A stretch of DNA of 64,000 nucleotides from positions 62,001 through 126,000 of the forward strand of contig NZ_JACHJK010000012.1 in NCBI RefSeq assembly GCF_014203595.1, in the 5' to 3' direction. The translations under genes and the position numbers were made by a program. Position 1 is the first letter of the stretch. Each line of letters opens with the position of its first letter. Positions 1 through 7,219 of the stretch are shown here, in pieces. The stretch comes from Streptomyces echinatus. GTDB taxonomy: Bacteria; Actinomycetota; Actinomycetes; Streptomycetales; Streptomycetaceae. The notes beneath the pieces were generated by a model. It was not told the DNA's origin. It was given only the letters and a program-made list of their open reading frames with translations, and made no database searches.

Positions 1-2
1 GC

Positions 3-1232
3 AAGGCGCACGCCGTCGCCTTCGCCGTGCCCACCTACCAGTCGGCGTGGCTGAAGGCGCACCACCCGGCCGCCTTCTACGCCGGGCTGCTCACCCACGA
101 CCCCGGGATGTACCCGAAGCGGCTGCTGCTGGCCGACGCCCGGCGGCGCGGGGTGCCGATCCTGCCGTTGGACGTCAATGTGTCCGGGGTCGCACACAGG
201 ATCGAACTGGTGTCTGATTCTCCGGAGGTGTGGGGGCTGCGGCTCGCCCTCTCCGACGTGCACGGCATCAGTGAGGCCGAGGCGAAGCGGATCGCGGACG
301 GACAGCCGTACGCCTCCCTGCTGGACTTCTGGGAGCGGGCCCGGCCCAGCAGGCCGCTGGCGGGACGGCTCGCCCAGGTGGGCGCGCTGGACGCCTTCGG
401 CGCCAACCGGCGTGACCTGCAACTGCATCTGACCGAGCTGCACCGGGGCGCCCGGGGCGGTGGCGGAGGCCAGCTTCCCCTGGCGGGAGGCCGCAGGACG
501 GCACCGGCCGGCCTGCCGGACCTGACGTCGGCGGAGCGGCTCAGCGCCGAGCTGGGCGTGCTGTCCATGGACGCCTCGCGCAATCTGATGGACGACCACC
601 GGGAGTTCCTCCAGGAGCTGGGCGTGGTCTCCGCGCGCCGGCTGCGCGAGGCCCGGCACGGTGAGACCGTGCTGGTCGCGGGCGCCAAGGCGGCCACCCA
701 GACCCCGCCGATCCGCTCCGGCAAGCGGGTCATCTTCTCCACCCTGGACGACGGCACGGGACTGGTCGACCTCGCGTTCTTCGACGACTCGCACGACGCC
801 TGCGCCCACACCGTCTTCCACTCCTGGCTGCTGCTGGTGCGCGGGGTGGTGCAGCGGCGCGGCCCGCGCAGCCTCAGCGTGGTGGGCTCCGCCGCCTGGA
901 ATCTCGCCGAACTGGTCGACGTGCGGCAGCGGGAGGGGCTCGACGGGGTCGCGGCCCGGCTGGCCGAGCCGTCCGGCACGGCCGGGGGCGAAGCCCCGGC
1001 GGACGACGACGGCGGCGGCGGCCCGTCCCGGGCCCGGCTCGCCGGCTCCGACGGGCTGCCCGCGCCGGCCGGCTCCGCGGCCCGCGACCCGATGGAGGGC
1101 CGGACGATCCGCATGCCCACGGGGTACGAGATGCACCCCTGGGCCGATCTGCGGCCCGCCGGCCAGGACGCCGCGCAAGGGCCGGCGGCGATGAGGAAGT
1201 TGTGGCACCAGAGTCCGGGGAGTGCGGGATGA
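3..1232 (+). CDS. dnaE2: DnaE-type (error-prone) DNA polymerase III alpha subunit, C-terminal part
   Basis: Partial gene: the frame is open at the left edge, so only about 409 C-terminal residues are present. The segment begins in the fingers region (AWLKAHHPAAFYAGLL, then the DARRRGVPILPLDVN stretch typical of DnaE/DnaE2), followed by a helix-hairpin-helix region and an OB-fold near residues 210-290 (RVIFSTLDDGTGLVDLAFF). The polymerase catalytic aspartates lie upstream of the window. The tail (IRMPTGYEMHPWADLR) is a divergent DnaE2-like end. Its TGA overlaps the ATG of the next gene (ATGA), so the two are translationally coupled. The error-prone class is inferred from the tail and from the Y-family partner; a second replicative-type DnaE is the alternative. 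Confidence 0.88.
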   Translation, partial: KAHAVAFAVPTYQSAWLKAHHPAAFYAGLLTHDPGMYPKRLLLADARRRGVPILPLDVNVSGVAHRIELVSDSPEVWGLRLALSDVHGISEAEAKRIADGQPYASLLDFWERARPSRPLAGRLAQVGALDAFGANRRDLQLHLTELHRGARGGGGGQLPLAGGRRTAPAGLPDLTSAERLSAELGVLSMDASRNLMDDHREFLQELGVVSARRLREARHGETVLVAGAKAATQTPPIRSGKRVIFSTLDDGTGLVDLAFFDDSHDACAHTVFHSWLLLVRGVVQRRGPRSLSVVGSAAWNLAELVDVRQREGLDGVAARLAEPSGTAGGEAPADDDGGGGPSRARLAGSDGLPAPAGSAARDPMEGRTIRMPTGYEMHPWADLRPAGQDAAQGPAAMRKLWHQSPGSAG

Positions 1233-2203
1233 CCATCCTCTGCGTACGTTTCCAGCTGCCGCCGATGTACGAGGCGGCCCTGCCGGGACTGCTCGGCCTG
1301 CTCGAGGAGTTCACCCCGGTCGTGGAGGCGCTGCCCCCGGACGGGGCGCTGGCCGATCTGCGCGGTGCCGAGCGGTACTTCGGGCGCGGCGCGGTGGAGC
1401 TGGCCTCGGTGATCCGGGTGCGGGCCCTCGCGCGGTACGGCGTCGACTGCGCGATCGGCGCGGGACCGGGCCCGATGCTGGCCCGCGTGGCGCTGCGCGA
1501 GGCCCGGCCGGGGGTGACCTGTGCGGTGCCCGGGGACCCGGACGGCATCGCGGAGTTCCTCGCCGGGCGGCCGGTGTCCGCGCTGCCCGGCGTCGGCCCG
1601 GCGACCGCCCGCACCCTGGACGAGTACGGCCTGGACACCCTGGGCCGGGTCGCCGCCGCGCCGCTGTCCACGCTCCAGCGGCTGATCGGCGCGAAGGCGG
1701 GCCGGGAACTGCGCGAGAGGGCGAGCGGCGTCGACCGCGGCCGGGTCGTCCCCAACGCCGTCTCACGTTCGCTGGTGACGGAACGGGCCTTCGGCATCGA
1801 CGAGCTGGACCCCGGCAGGCACCGCAGGGCCCTGCTGTCGGCCGCCGAGGAGATCGGCGCCCGGCTGCGCGCGGTGGACAAGGTCTGCCGCACCCTGACC
1901 CTCACCGTGCGCTACGCCGACCGCTCCTCGACCACCCGCAGCCGCACCCTGAAGGAGCCGACCGCGCACTCGGCGGCCCTGACCGGTGCCGCCTACGGCA
2001 TGTACGAGGCGCTCGGGCTGCAGCGCGCCCGGGTCCGCGCGCTCGCCCTGCGCGCCGAGGGCCTCACCCCCGCCGACCGGGCCGCCCACCAGCTCACCTT
2101 CGACCCCGTGGACGAGAAGGTCCGCCGCATCGAGGAGGTCGCGGACCGCGCGCGGGCCAGGTTCGGGCCGCGCGCGGTGATGCCGGGCACCCTGGCGGCG
2201 TGA
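1229..2203 (+). CDS. Y-family DNA polymerase homologue, probably catalytically inactive (ImuB-like)
   Basis: 324 aa starting at the ATG that overlaps the dnaE stop, preceded by GGGGAG. The fold reads as Y-family: N-terminal palm, a thumb HhH near residues 116-142 (ALPGVGPATARTLDEYGL), then a little-finger-like region. In active family members the N-terminus carries a catalytic Asp and a later S-x-D-E motif. Here the N-terminus reads MTILCVRFQ without the Asp, and the second motif reads PPDGALADLRG (residues 36-46), with Gly where Glu is expected. Loss of these residues plus pairing with a DnaE-type polymerase is the pattern of ImuB in the ImuA'-ImuB-DnaE2 mutasome. Gene order differs here, since it follows dnaE. 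The role as scaffold for translesion synthesis is an inference. Confidence 0.85.
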   Translation: MTILCVRFQLPPMYEAALPGLLGLLEEFTPVVEALPPDGALADLRGAERYFGRGAVELASVIRVRALARYGVDCAIGAGPGPMLARVALREARPGVTCAVPGDPDGIAEFLAGRPVSALPGVGPATARTLDEYGLDTLGRVAAAPLSTLQRLIGAKAGRELRERASGVDRGRVVPNAVSRSLVTERAFGIDELDPGRHRRALLSAAEEIGARLRAVDKVCRTLTLTVRYADRSSTTRSRTLKEPTAHSAALTGAAYGMYEALGLQRARVRALALRAEGLTPADRAAHQLTFDPVDEKVRRIEEVADRARARFGPRAVMPGTLAA

Positions 2204-2220
2204 ACGCGGCCGCCGGAGTG

Positions 2221-2595
2221 TCAGTTGGCCCAGGGCGGCGTGATGCGCGTGCCGTCGGCCAGCCGTGCCTCCAGGCCGATGGAGGTGGTGACCCAGGAGA
2301 TCGCGGTGTGGCCGGTGGGGTTCTCGACGGCCAGCGTCGAGCCGGGGTTGACGATCACCGTGTCGCCGGCGGAGATCCGCTCGGTCCGGCCGTCGAGTGT
2401 CATCAGCAGCTCGCCGACGAGCAGCAGGAAGATCTCCTCCCGGTTGACGGTGTGGGCGGGCGCCCTGGTGCCGGCCGGGATCTCGCCGCGCCAGGCGCAC
2501 AGCTCCTTGCTGCCGGTGAGCGGGGTGGCGTACGAGACGAAGCGGGCGCCGTGGATCTCATGGGTGACGGCTTCCGAGGAGCGGACGACGGGCAT
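2221..2595 (-). CDS. Small single-domain cupin protein
   Basis: 124 aa from ATG 2595, preceded by GGAGAT. One cupin barrel: an HTVNREEIFLLLVGEL motif near residues 48-63 and a second beta motif around GDTVIVNPGSTLAVENPTGH. The first motif contains His and Glu, so metal binding is plausible but incomplete. The substrate is unknown. It is divergent from a MarR regulator, with a palindromic operator between the two starts, so repression by that MarR protein is likely. An oxidative-stress or small-molecule-modifying enzyme is possible; no reaction can be assigned. Confidence 0.8.
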   Translation of the reverse strand: MPVVRSSEAVTHEIHGARFVSYATPLTGSKELCAWRGEIPAGTRAPAHTVNREEIFLLLVGELLMTLDGRTERISAGDTVIVNPGSTLAVENPTGHTAISWVTTSIGLEARLADGTRITPPWAN

Positions 2596-2634
2596 GGCGG
2601 GATCTCCGTTCGGGAGGTGATGGTCAAGGAACTT

Positions 2635-2672
2635 GGTCAAGCTGCTTGACCATATGGTCAAGCTGCTTGTCT
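2635..2672. promoter_or_regulatory. Overlapping palindromes, predicted MarR operator
   Basis: The cupin/MarR intergenic region contains a perfect 20-bp palindrome, GCTTGACCATATGGTCAAGC, at 2644-2663. It is embedded in two copies of GGTCAAGCTGCTTG (2635 and 2656) spaced 21 bp apart, two helical turns. A further TGGTCAAGG lies at 2621. TTGACC at 2647-2652 could be the -35 of marR. Location and symmetry fit a MarR autoregulatory site. Confidence 0.7.
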
Positions 2673-2700
2673 GAATCGTCAAGGGTGTTTCAATGCCCCC

Positions 2701-3147
2701 GTGCAGAACTCCGACGCCATGGCCCTGTCCGCCGCCCTGCTCGCCGCGGCGGGTGATCTCGTCCAGCGCATCCATGACGGGGTGACCGCCCGCGGCTTCA
2801 CGGATCTGCGGCCCGCCCACGGTTTCGCCTTCGCGCGGCTCGCCCCGGACGGGGCCACCGTCACCGACCTGGCGGTGCATCTGGGGGTGACCAAGCAGGC
2901 GGCGAGCCAGCTGGTCGACGAGATCGTGCGCAAGGGGTACGCCGAGCGCAGGCCGCATCCCGAGGACGCCCGGGCCCGGTTGATCGTGCTGACCGGGCGC
3001 GGTCGGGCCTGCACCCGGGCGGCGGAGGAGGCGGCCGCCGAAGTGGTGGGGGGATGGGCCGAACTGCTGGGCGAGGGGGAAGTGCGCGCGTTGCGGGAGC
3101 GTCTGGCGAGGATCGCGCCGTACGGTCCGATCAGGCCCGCCTGGTGA
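2701..3147 (+). CDS. MarR-family transcriptional regulator
   Basis: 148 aa from GTG 2701; ATG 2719 is an alternative start. A winged HTH lies near residues 55-100 (TVTDLAVHLGVTKQAASQLVDEIVRKGYAERRPHPEDARARLIVLTGRG), with the DxR-type wing of the family. It has the usual MarR length with helices on both sides for dimerisation. It is transcribed divergently from the cupin gene across a strong palindrome and probably represses both. The ligand is unknown. Confidence 0.9.
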   Translation: MQNSDAMALSAALLAAAGDLVQRIHDGVTARGFTDLRPAHGFAFARLAPDGATVTDLAVHLGVTKQAASQLVDEIVRKGYAERRPHPEDARARLIVLTGRGRACTRAAEEAAAEVVGGWAELLGEGEVRALRERLARIAPYGPIRPAW

Positions 3148-3256
3148 GGGTCCGTCAGCGTCCCATGAGCCGCTGGTTATCACTGGAAGTTTTTACTGAC
3201 GCGTAACTTCACACTTGCACTACTCGTCCGTAACTTGACGAGTGAACCAGCATCCC

Positions 3257-3270
3257 GTGATCCGGATCAC
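3257..3270. promoter_or_regulatory. CRP-like palindrome upstream of the lipase
   Basis: GTGATCCGGATCAC is a perfect 14-bp palindrome 46 bp upstream of the lipase ATG, followed by A to give a TCACA half. It resembles CRP/FNR-class sites (GTGA-N6-TCAC). Just upstream are an inverted repeat ACTCGTC/GACGAGT (3222-3228 and 3237-3243) and two direct copies of CGTAACTT (3202 and 3229), so the promoter looks multiply regulated. Confidence 0.5.
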
Positions 3271-3315
3271 AGGGTCAGGCCGTGCACCTCCCTTGAGCCG
3301 CAAGGAGATCACACG

Positions 3316-4176
3316 ATGCTGCCCTGGAAACGAGTGCTCAGACCCCTCGCCGCACTGTTCCTCACCGCCGCGGTCGCCGTCGTGCCCGCCGCCACCGCCA
3401 GCGCCGACAGCGCGCCGAGCAGCGGCTGGAACGACTACTCCTGCAAGCCCTCCGCCGCCCACCCCCGCCCCGTCGTCCTCGTCCACGGCACGCTGGGCAA
3501 CTCGGTCGACAACTGGCTCGGTCTCGCCCCCTACCTGACGAGCCGCGGATACTGCGTCTACTCCCTCGACTACGGCCAGCTCTCCGGCGTCGCCTTCTTC
3601 CACGGCCTCGGCCCCATCGACAAGTCGGCCGAGCAGCTGTCCGCCTTCGTCGACAAGGTGCTCGCCGCGACCGGAGCCGCCGAGGCCGACCTGGTCGGCC
3701 ATTCCCAGGGCGGCCTGATGCCCCGCTACTACCTGCGGTTCCTCGGCGGAGCGGGCAAGGTGAACGCCCTCGTCGGCATCGCCCCCGACAACCACGGCGC
3801 CACCCTGAGCGGTTTCACCAAACTGCTGCCGTACTTCCCGGGCGCCGAGGACCTGATCAAGGCCACCACCCCCGGCCTCGCCGACCAGCTCCCCGGCTCC
3901 GCGTTCCTCACCAAGCTCAACGCGGGCGGCGACACCGTCCCCGGAGTGCACTACACGGTCATCGCCACCAAGTACGACGAGGTGGCCACCCCCTGGCGCA
4001 GCCAGTACCTGAGCGGCTCCGACGTCCGCAACGTCCTGCTGCAGGACCTGTGCCCGGTCGACCTCTCCGAACACGTCGCGATCGGCCTGCTCGACCGGAT
4101 CGCCTTCCACGAGGTGGCCAACGCGCTCGACCCGGTCCACGCCTCCGCCACCACCTGCGCGTCGGTGTTCAGCTGA
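3316..4176 (+). CDS. Secreted triacylglycerol lipase/esterase (class 2 lipase family)
   Basis: 286 aa from ATG 3316, preceded by AAGGAG. A Sec signal peptide covers residues 1-33 (hydrophobic core LAALFLTAAVAVVPA, then ATASA). The mature enzyme has an alpha/beta hydrolase core: oxyanion-loop VLVHGTLGN around His57, nucleophile elbow GHSQGG with Ser130, probable Asp221 (KYDEV) and His253 (SEHVAI). Several cysteines suggest extracellular disulfides. It should hydrolyse lipids outside the cell. The upstream region has a CRP-like palindrome, and a strong hairpin follows the gene. Confidence 0.92.
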   Translation: MLPWKRVLRPLAALFLTAAVAVVPAATASADSAPSSGWNDYSCKPSAAHPRPVVLVHGTLGNSVDNWLGLAPYLTSRGYCVYSLDYGQLSGVAFFHGLGPIDKSAEQLSAFVDKVLAATGAAEADLVGHSQGGLMPRYYLRFLGGAGKVNALVGIAPDNHGATLSGFTKLLPYFPGAEDLIKATTPGLADQLPGSAFLTKLNAGGDTVPGVHYTVIATKYDEVATPWRSQYLSGSDVRNVLLQDLCPVDLSEHVAIGLLDRIAFHEVANALDPVHASATTCASVFS

Positions 4177-4183
4177 CCCGCTG

Positions 4184-4222
4184 CCGGGGCCCGTCCGGCC
4201 TGAGCCGCCGGACAGGCCCCGG
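4184..4222. terminator. Bidirectional hairpin terminator
   Basis: A 16-bp stem with a single mismatch: CCGGGGCCCGTCCGGC (4184-4199) pairs with GCCGGACAGGCCCCGG (4207-4222), with a 7-nt loop. It lies between the convergent lipase gene and the LPMO remnant. Confidence 0.75.
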
Positions 4223-4228
4223 AAACCC

Positions 4229-4540
4229 TCACCGGCGGTGGCCGCCGCCCGCCGTCGCACCGACAGGAACAGCGCGGCCGAGCCCACCGCCGGCGCCGCC
4301 GCGCCGCCGATCGCGAGATACGAGGTGCCGGCGGACGCGCCCGTCTCCGCGAGGTCCGCCGAAGACCCGGCCGCCTCCGGCCGGTTGGCCGCGGCGGCCG
4401 TCCTCGGCCGGCCGGCGCCTGACCGGATCGCCCATCGAGCCGTGCGCGGACGCGGGGGCGGCGGCGAGCGCGGTCAGGGCGAGCGGCGCCAGGCCGAGCA
4501 CGCCGGCCGCGGACGCCTTGGCCTTACAGCTGGTGGGCAT
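4229..4540 (-). pseudogene. Remnant of an AA10 lytic polysaccharide monooxygenase with sortase tail
   Basis: An intact start remains: RBS GGAGGA, ATG 4540, a signal peptide, then APASA-HGSMGDPV. That is the AA10 hallmark, in which the first mature residue is the copper-binding His. After DPV the frame no longer matches the family. The shifted frame of the same strand (about 4245-4415) reads a small-residue linker, LAETG, a hydrophobic segment (YLAIGGAAAPAVGSAALFL) and SVRRR, a wall-sorting tail. The catalytic domain, normally well over 100 residues, is missing. The natural stop (TGA 4229-4231, just before the hairpin) is in the first frame, so at least two frame changes occurred. This is an internal deletion plus frameshift of a secreted chitin/cellulose-active LPMO, not a functional enzyme. 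Confidence 0.72.
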
Positions 4541-4671
4541 GCGGAAGTCCTCCGAAACGGTCCGTGGGGCCGGGCTGGATCCCGTGGGGGTGATTCGAAG
4601 CTAGCCCCGGAGAACCGCGGAACGGCCTGCTGAGAGCGGGAGGAGGAGATCCTTATGGTTCGCTTAAGGGG

Positions 4672-4779
4672 GTGCTCAGACTGCGCTCAGGTACTACCCC
4701 GAGATACGGGTATGAGATCGTGGAGCGTCGCGTCGACGGCCCGTGCGACCGTGTCCGCTACCGCAAGCGGCTGGACTGA
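4672..4779 (+). CDS. Possible 35-aa protein or remnant
   Basis: From GTG 4672 the frame reads ...RYGYEIVERRVDGPCDRVRYRKRLD and stops at TGA 4779. Third-position GC is high from residue 12 on, as in real genes here, and the composition looks natural. There is no properly spaced RBS for the GTG (AAGGG abuts it), and the first codons are atypical. It may be a small conserved gene, or the tail of a lost one. No function can be named. Confidence 0.3.
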   Translation: MLRLRSGTTPRYGYEIVERRVDGPCDRVRYRKRLD

Positions 4780-4791
4780 GGCGTCACGGCG

Positions 4792-4926
4792 TCAGCTGTC
4801 GGGCCACCAGGTCCGTGCGATGTCCTTGCGGACCTCCGGACGTCCCGCAGGGCGCTCCTCCGCTTCGTCGCGGGTGCGGCGGCTGTCCGTCCTCTTCAGG
4901 GGCTTGTGCACGGTCACGCGGCGCAT
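4792..4926 (-). CDS. Small basic conserved-type protein, 44 aa
   Basis: ATG 4926 is preceded by the strong RBS GAAGGAGG. The protein begins MRRVTVHKPLKRTDSRRTRD and ends DIARTWWPDS; it is rich in Arg and Asp/Glu, with two adjacent Trp near the end and no membrane segment. Codon choice is typical of the genome. It is below usual ORF length cut-offs. I have the impression that short proteins ending in a TWWP-like tail are common in Streptomyces, but this was not checked. Function unknown. Confidence 0.65.
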   Translation of the reverse strand: MRRVTVHKPLKRTDSRRTRDEAEERPAGRPEVRKDIARTWWPDS

Positions 4927-5009
4927 GGCTGCCTCCTTCAGTGCCTACCGAGTTCCGCGTTGTCACGGAGGTAGACGCTTTCGGGGAGAGTTCCTCATCG
5001 GTGCCGGGA

Positions 5010-5055
5010 TGTCAGTGGCGGCTGTCACGTCCGCGCTGTCAGTGGTGTGTGTCAC
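5010..5055. repeat. Two 19-bp direct repeats in the methyltransferase promoter
   Basis: TGTCAGTGGCGGCTGTCAC (5010-5028) and TGTCAGTGGTGTGTGTCAC (5037-5055) are direct repeats 27 bp apart that end 10 bp before the methyltransferase ATG. Each contains TGTCA and GTCAC elements. They could be a tandem regulator site. Confidence 0.5.
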
Positions 5056-5064
5056 TATCCGGGC

Positions 5065-5679
5065 ATGACGAGCGAGAACACGGACACGGTTGCCCCGGAA
5101 GCGGACTGGGATGCGCGGGCCGCCGACTTCGACGAGGAACCGGACCACGGACTGCGCGACCCCGAGGTCCGCGCCGCCTGGGCCGGCCGGTTGCGCGCCT
5201 GGCTCCCCGGGTACCCGGCCGACGTCCTCGACCTCGGCTGCGGCACCGGCAGCCTGTCACTCCTCGCTGTCGAGCAGGGGCACCGGGTGACGGCTGTCGA
5301 CCGGTCCCCGGCGATGACCGAGCGGGCCCGGACCAAGCTCGCCGGCCGCGCCGCGGAGATCCTGTGCGGGGACGCCGCGGCCCCGCCGGTGGGGGAGCGG
5401 CGCTTCGACGTGGTCCTGGTACGGCATGTGCTGTGGGCCCTGCCCGACCCGGCCGGGGCGCTGCGGCACTGGCGGGAACTGCTGCGGCCCCAAGGACGGT
5501 TCGTGCTGGTCGAGGGCGTCTGGGGGACCCTGTCCCCGGTCGGCATGCCCGCCGGACGGCTCACCGCCCTCCTGGAACCGCTGACCAGCGACCTGCGCGT
5601 GGAGCGACTGTCCGCCCACTCCCGGTTGTGGGGGAAGGACGTGGACGACGAGCGGTACGCGGTGGTGGCGACCGTGTGA
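5065..5679 (+). CDS. SAM-dependent class I methyltransferase
   Basis: 204 aa from ATG 5065. Rossmann methyltransferase: motif I VLDLGCGTGSLSLL (residues 52-65), acidic motif II VTAVDRS, motif III around ILCGDAAAPPVGERRFDVVLVRHVLWALPDP and a post-motif LRPQGRFVLVEG. It belongs to the Methyltransf_11/25 type and acts on an unknown small molecule. There is no Shine-Dalgarno sequence before the ATG, so the mRNA may be leaderless. It ends 19 bp before the convergent DUF402 gene. Confidence 0.88.
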   Translation: MTSENTDTVAPEADWDARAADFDEEPDHGLRDPEVRAAWAGRLRAWLPGYPADVLDLGCGTGSLSLLAVEQGHRVTAVDRSPAMTERARTKLAGRAAEILCGDAAAPPVGERRFDVVLVRHVLWALPDPAGALRHWRELLRPQGRFVLVEGVWGTLSPVGMPAGRLTALLEPLTSDLRVERLSAHSRLWGKDVDDERYAVVATV

Positions 5680-5698
5680 CCCGCCGCCCGGCGGCCGG

Positions 5699-6238
5699 TC
5701 AGGCCAGCAACTCCTCGAAGCCGCCCTCGCGGAGCGCCAGCGCCTCCAGCGTGTCGAGGGCGGCGAGCGCGGCGGACGCGGCCTCGGGGTCGGTCTCCGT
5801 GAGCCCGCTCTCGGCGAACTCGTCCTCGTCCAGCCGCCGTACGTCCCGGCCGTCCGCGGAGCGCCACAGGTCCAGGTCGAGGTCCTCCACGACCAGCTCC
5901 GCGCCGACGGCGGTCTCCCCGCCCGGCCGCGTCCGAGCGGGGGAGAGCACCGCGGGGCGCGTGATGTCGCAGTACCAGCCCTTGACGGAGCCGTCCGCGG
6001 CGCGCACCTCCTTCACCGAGTACCACCGGTCCCGCCAGTAGTACTCGGTGAACACGTCTCCCGGCTCGAAACGCACGAAGCCGAAGTCGCGCACCCCGGA
6101 GCCGGCCCACGGCGCGCGTACGGCGATCCGGGTGCCGTCGTCCCCGAGCAGCTCCGCCGGATAACGGATCTTCGTGCGGCCCGCCTTGACCAGCACGATC
6201 TCCAGCCGGTCCGCCGGCTCAGCCGAGTTCGCGGACAT
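5699..6238 (-). CDS. DUF402 (FomD-like) protein
   Basis: 179 aa. The DUF402 signature is clear: VFTEYYWRDRWYSVKEVRAADGSVKGWYCDI followed by VVEDLDLDLWRSADG and LDEDEF. Characterised relatives (FomD, SA1684 type) are metal-dependent hydrolases of nucleoside di- or triphosphates or CMP conjugates; the Asp-rich DLDLDLW segment supplies metal ligands. Its start lies 20 nt inside the end of the upstream GNAT gene, so the pair is translationally coupled. The natural substrate is unknown. Confidence 0.85.
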   Translation of the reverse strand: MSANSAEPADRLEIVLVKAGRTKIRYPAELLGDDGTRIAVRAPWAGSGVRDFGFVRFEPGDVFTEYYWRDRWYSVKEVRAADGSVKGWYCDITRPAVLSPARTRPGGETAVGAELVVEDLDLDLWRSADGRDVRRLDEDEFAESGLTETDPEAASAALAALDTLEALALREGGFEELLA

Positions 6239-7148
6239 AGCGCACCTCCGTCGCGCAGACCTCGTACCCGAGCCACTTGTTGATCGCGATCATGGCGTCG
6301 TTGCCGGTGTCGTTCCCCGTGAACGCCTCGGTGAGGCCGGCGGCCCGGGCCCGGTGCAGGGAGTGGATCTTGGCGAGCTTGGCCAGGCCGCGGCCGCGGT
6401 GGGCGCGGGCGGTGCCGGTCATCGCGGTGGCGTAGCGGCCGTCGCCGTCGGTGTAGGCCACGGTGAAGGCGACCGGACGGCCGTCGACGCAGGCGGCCGT
6501 GGTCAGCTCCCGGTCCAGCAGGGGGTGGTTCCAGGTCTCCTTGAGCCAGGCGTCGTAGTCCGTGAACTCGTAGGTCACGTCGCTGGGTTCGTCGAGGATC
6601 GTCTCCGCGTCCAGTTCGAACAGCGGCCGGGGGTCGTCCGCGAAGTCGGCGGCGGTACGCAGCCCGACGCCGGCCGGGATCTCCGGGAGCGGGGGCAGGG
6701 TGCCGTGCGCCAGGTCCAGCCGGAGGAAGTGGGCGGAGCGGCCCGGGCGGTAGCCGTGCCGCTCGGCGAAGGCCCGGTTGGCCGGCTCGTCCAGGGCCCA
6801 GGCGAACAGCTTGGCCGCGCCCAGGGAGGCCAGGTACTCCTCGGCGGCCTCCACCAGCAGCCGGCCGGCACCGCGGTGGGTGCGGTCCGGGCGGACGTAG
6901 ATGTTCAGGCAGGCCTGGCCCGGTTCGGAACTGTCCGGGACCAGATGGACCTGTGCCGTGCCGATCACCTCGCCGTCCTCCTCGGCGACGAGCGGCCGGA
7001 ACCGGGCGTCGGGATGCGTCTGCGTGGCGGCGTGCCGGACCGAGTCCGGGGTGAACAGGATGTACGGAAGCGCGAGCCGGCGGACCCGGGTGAAGGCCTC
7101 GGCGTCCGCGGGGACGTCGGGGCGGAGATCGCGTACGAGGACTGTCAT
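6219..7148 (-). CDS. Tandem-domain GNAT N-acetyltransferase
   Basis: 309 aa from ATG 7148. Two GNAT modules: the N-terminal one (residues 1-145) with an acetyl-CoA loop-like THRGAGRLLVEAAEEYL, the C-terminal one (150-309) with RGRGLAKLAKIHSLHRARAAG and a closing GNDAMIAINKWLGYEV, in which N-x-x-x-N-x-x-L-G-Y is typical of double-GNAT Streptomyces proteins. It probably acetylates a small amine; the substrate is unknown. No RBS precedes the ATG. It is divergent from the GntR gene with a short intergenic region. Confidence 0.87.
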   Translation of the reverse strand: MTVLVRDLRPDVPADAEAFTRVRRLALPYILFTPDSVRHAATQTHPDARFRPLVAEEDGEVIGTAQVHLVPDSSEPGQACLNIYVRPDRTHRGAGRLLVEAAEEYLASLGAAKLFAWALDEPANRAFAERHGYRPGRSAHFLRLDLAHGTLPPLPEIPAGVGLRTAADFADDPRPLFELDAETILDEPSDVTYEFTDYDAWLKETWNHPLLDRELTTAACVDGRPVAFTVAYTDGDGRYATAMTGTARAHRGRGLAKLAKIHSLHRARAAGLTEAFTGNDTGNDAMIAINKWLGYEVCATEVRYVRELG

Positions 7149-7206
7149 GTGGACGCACCGTACGGGGCGGGGTGCCCCGCTGCCTCTCATTTTCCGGCGC
7201 GTGCGC

Positions 7207-7212
7207 GACAAT
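7207..7212 (+). promoter_or_regulatory. -10 box of a leaderless gntR transcript
   Basis: GACAAT lies 7 nt upstream of the GTG at 7220, so transcription would start at or next to the initiation codon. No Shine-Dalgarno sequence exists before that GTG, which fits leaderless expression. The -35 region is poor. Confidence 0.5.
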
Positions 7213-7219
7213 CGGGCTT

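Noticed and set aside
4655..5068. 137-codon plus-strand frame after a GGAGGAGGAG ribosome-site-like sequence
   Set aside because: It has a TTA codon and low third-position GC, overlaps the better small gene on the other strand (4792-4926), and its translation has no domain-like features.
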